Notes under the pieces: model-generated
What the model was told of the DNA's origin: nothing
What the model saw: the letters and a program-made list of their open reading frames with translations, nothing else
Database searches by the model: none
Program-made: the position numbers and the translations under genes
Source of the DNA: Coriaria nepalensis
Taxonomy: Eukaryota > Streptophyta > Magnoliopsida > Cucurbitales > Coriariaceae
NCBI GenBank assembly: GCA_027186245.1
Contig: CP114481.1
Coordinates: 48,639,501 to 48,703,500 of the forward strand
Reading direction: 5' to 3'
DNA: 64,000 bases
Shown here: positions 63,713 through 64,000 of the stretch, one piece after another
How positions within the stretch are numbered: position 1 is the first letter of the stretch
Layout: the number at the start of each line of letters is the position of its first letter

Positions 63713-64000
63713 GAATTCTAGTTTTGCACTATAGACACAACTTTTGTGCATAACTTGCAAATGATCATTGCAAGAAAAGTGTGCATTCGTTTAACCTTAA
63801 AATCATTTCAATGAGTCATTTCAACTCAATAAATTATTTCAAGGGAAGTCGAACGAATTCTAGTTTTCCACTACAAACACAACTTTTGTGCATAACTGGC
63901 CAATGATCGTTGCAAGGAAAGTATGCATTCATTTAAAATTAAAATCATTTCAATGAGTCATTTCAAGTCAATAACTTATTTCAAAGCAAGTCGAACGAAT
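63712..64000 (+). repeat. Satellite to the right end of the window
   Basis: The last two monomers reproduce 42826-43109 in order (CTATAGACAC, AATAAATTATTTC, GTTTTCCACTAC, CTGGCCAATG, AAAATTAAAATC). The array runs off the window with no sign of an edge. Confidence 0.85.

Larger units (their letters stand above)
1..64000. repeat. Satellite DNA array, 142-bp monomer, about 450 head-to-tail copies
   Basis: The whole window is a tandem array of one AT-rich monomer with an exact 142-bp period. The word CTTGCAAATG at base 1 recurs at 143, and so on. Every copy reads in the same direction; I saw no inverted segment. Both window ends lie inside the array. Counting phase from the GCAAATG word at 4 to its equivalent at 63899 gives 63895 bp, which is 450 x 142 minus 5; the minus 5 is explained by 17 located length changes. 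Most monomers carry one EcoRI site. A 142-bp EcoRI satellite at about 32% GC matches my memory of the major Tenebrio molitor satellite (a large share of that beetle's genome, pericentromeric), but no search was done. The monomer is close to nucleosome-core length. Nothing in the array looks like a gene. Confidence 0.98.

Noticed and set aside
1..64000. CRISPR-like regular repetition
   Set aside because: There are no unique spacers between the repeats. The whole 142-bp unit is repeated and variable, and no cas genes are present.
1..64000. Inverted satellite segments, telomeric repeats (TTAGG or similar), tRNA, rRNA or histone genes
   Set aside because: Reading through all of the window I saw only direct-orientation satellite. 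None of these is present.
1..64000. A new defence, toxin or enzymatic system
   Set aside because: There is no coding capacity beyond translated satellite and no RNA-gene-like structure other than the repeat's own dyads.

Overview
The window is one uninterrupted block of satellite DNA. From base 1 to base 64000 it is a head-to-tail tandem array of an AT-rich 142-bp monomer, all in one orientation. No gene, RNA gene, transposon or CRISPR array is visible, and neither array edge lies inside the window. Following the monomer phase by eye gives 450 monomer periods between the GCAAATG word at base 4 and its equivalent at 63899. Seventeen small length changes close that count exactly. The sole foreign sequence I find is a 29-bp GC-rich insert at 62370-62398.

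Organism: the monomer length, about 32% GC, and an EcoRI site (GAATTC) in most monomers fit what I remember of the abundant 142-bp EcoRI satellite of the mealworm beetle Tenebrio molitor. That assignment is from memory, not from a search. Another tenebrionid beetle, Palorus ratzeburgii, also has a 142-bp satellite. The array is therefore probably (peri)centromeric heterochromatin of a darkling beetle.

Layout: the monomers are not random variants. They fall into recognisable classes (CTAG-TTTTGCACTACAGACACAAC type, CTAT-TTTTGCACTACAAAAACAAG type, a GTAAATATCAT type, and others) arranged as higher-order repeats (HORs) and segmental duplications. In order: 1-4.69 kb, three copies of a 7-16-mer; 4.69-5.93 kb, a patch with 133-bp monomers; 5.93-6.41 kb, a fourth partial copy; 7.04-10.54 kb, a 13-mer; 10.5-14.1 kb, 6-/9-mer spacing; 14.1-19.5 kb, a 24-mer; 19.3-22.2 kb, a 10-mer; 23.6-33.5 kb, a 23-/24-mer built partly on 6- and 12-mers; 34.2-35.3 kb, a 4-mer; 35.5-38.1 kb, a 13-mer; 38.46-39.31 kb, a dimer x3; 39.0-42.1 kb, an 11-mer; 43.15-47.27 kb, a clean tetramer; 49-55 kb, 13-/20-mers; 55-61 kb, 5-/7-/10-mers; 62.86-64 kb, a duplicated trimer. 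Copies within a block are nearly identical, whereas neighbouring monomers differ at about 10 of 142 positions. Distant blocks (for example 33.5-34.2 kb and 62.0-62.8 kb) share rare variants, so blocks have been copied over tens of kilobases.

Within each monomer there are two overlapping dyads that share the CTTG word, a perfect AP-1 type word (TGAGTCA) in one monomer class, an AATTCG-AA-CGAATT dyad around the EcoRI site, and three ATTTCAA subrepeats. Short open frames of 60-100 codons occur, but they are by-products of the repeat and not genes. I found no new protein- or RNA-based system. The noteworthy content is the higher-order architecture, the unequal-exchange scars and the single insert.
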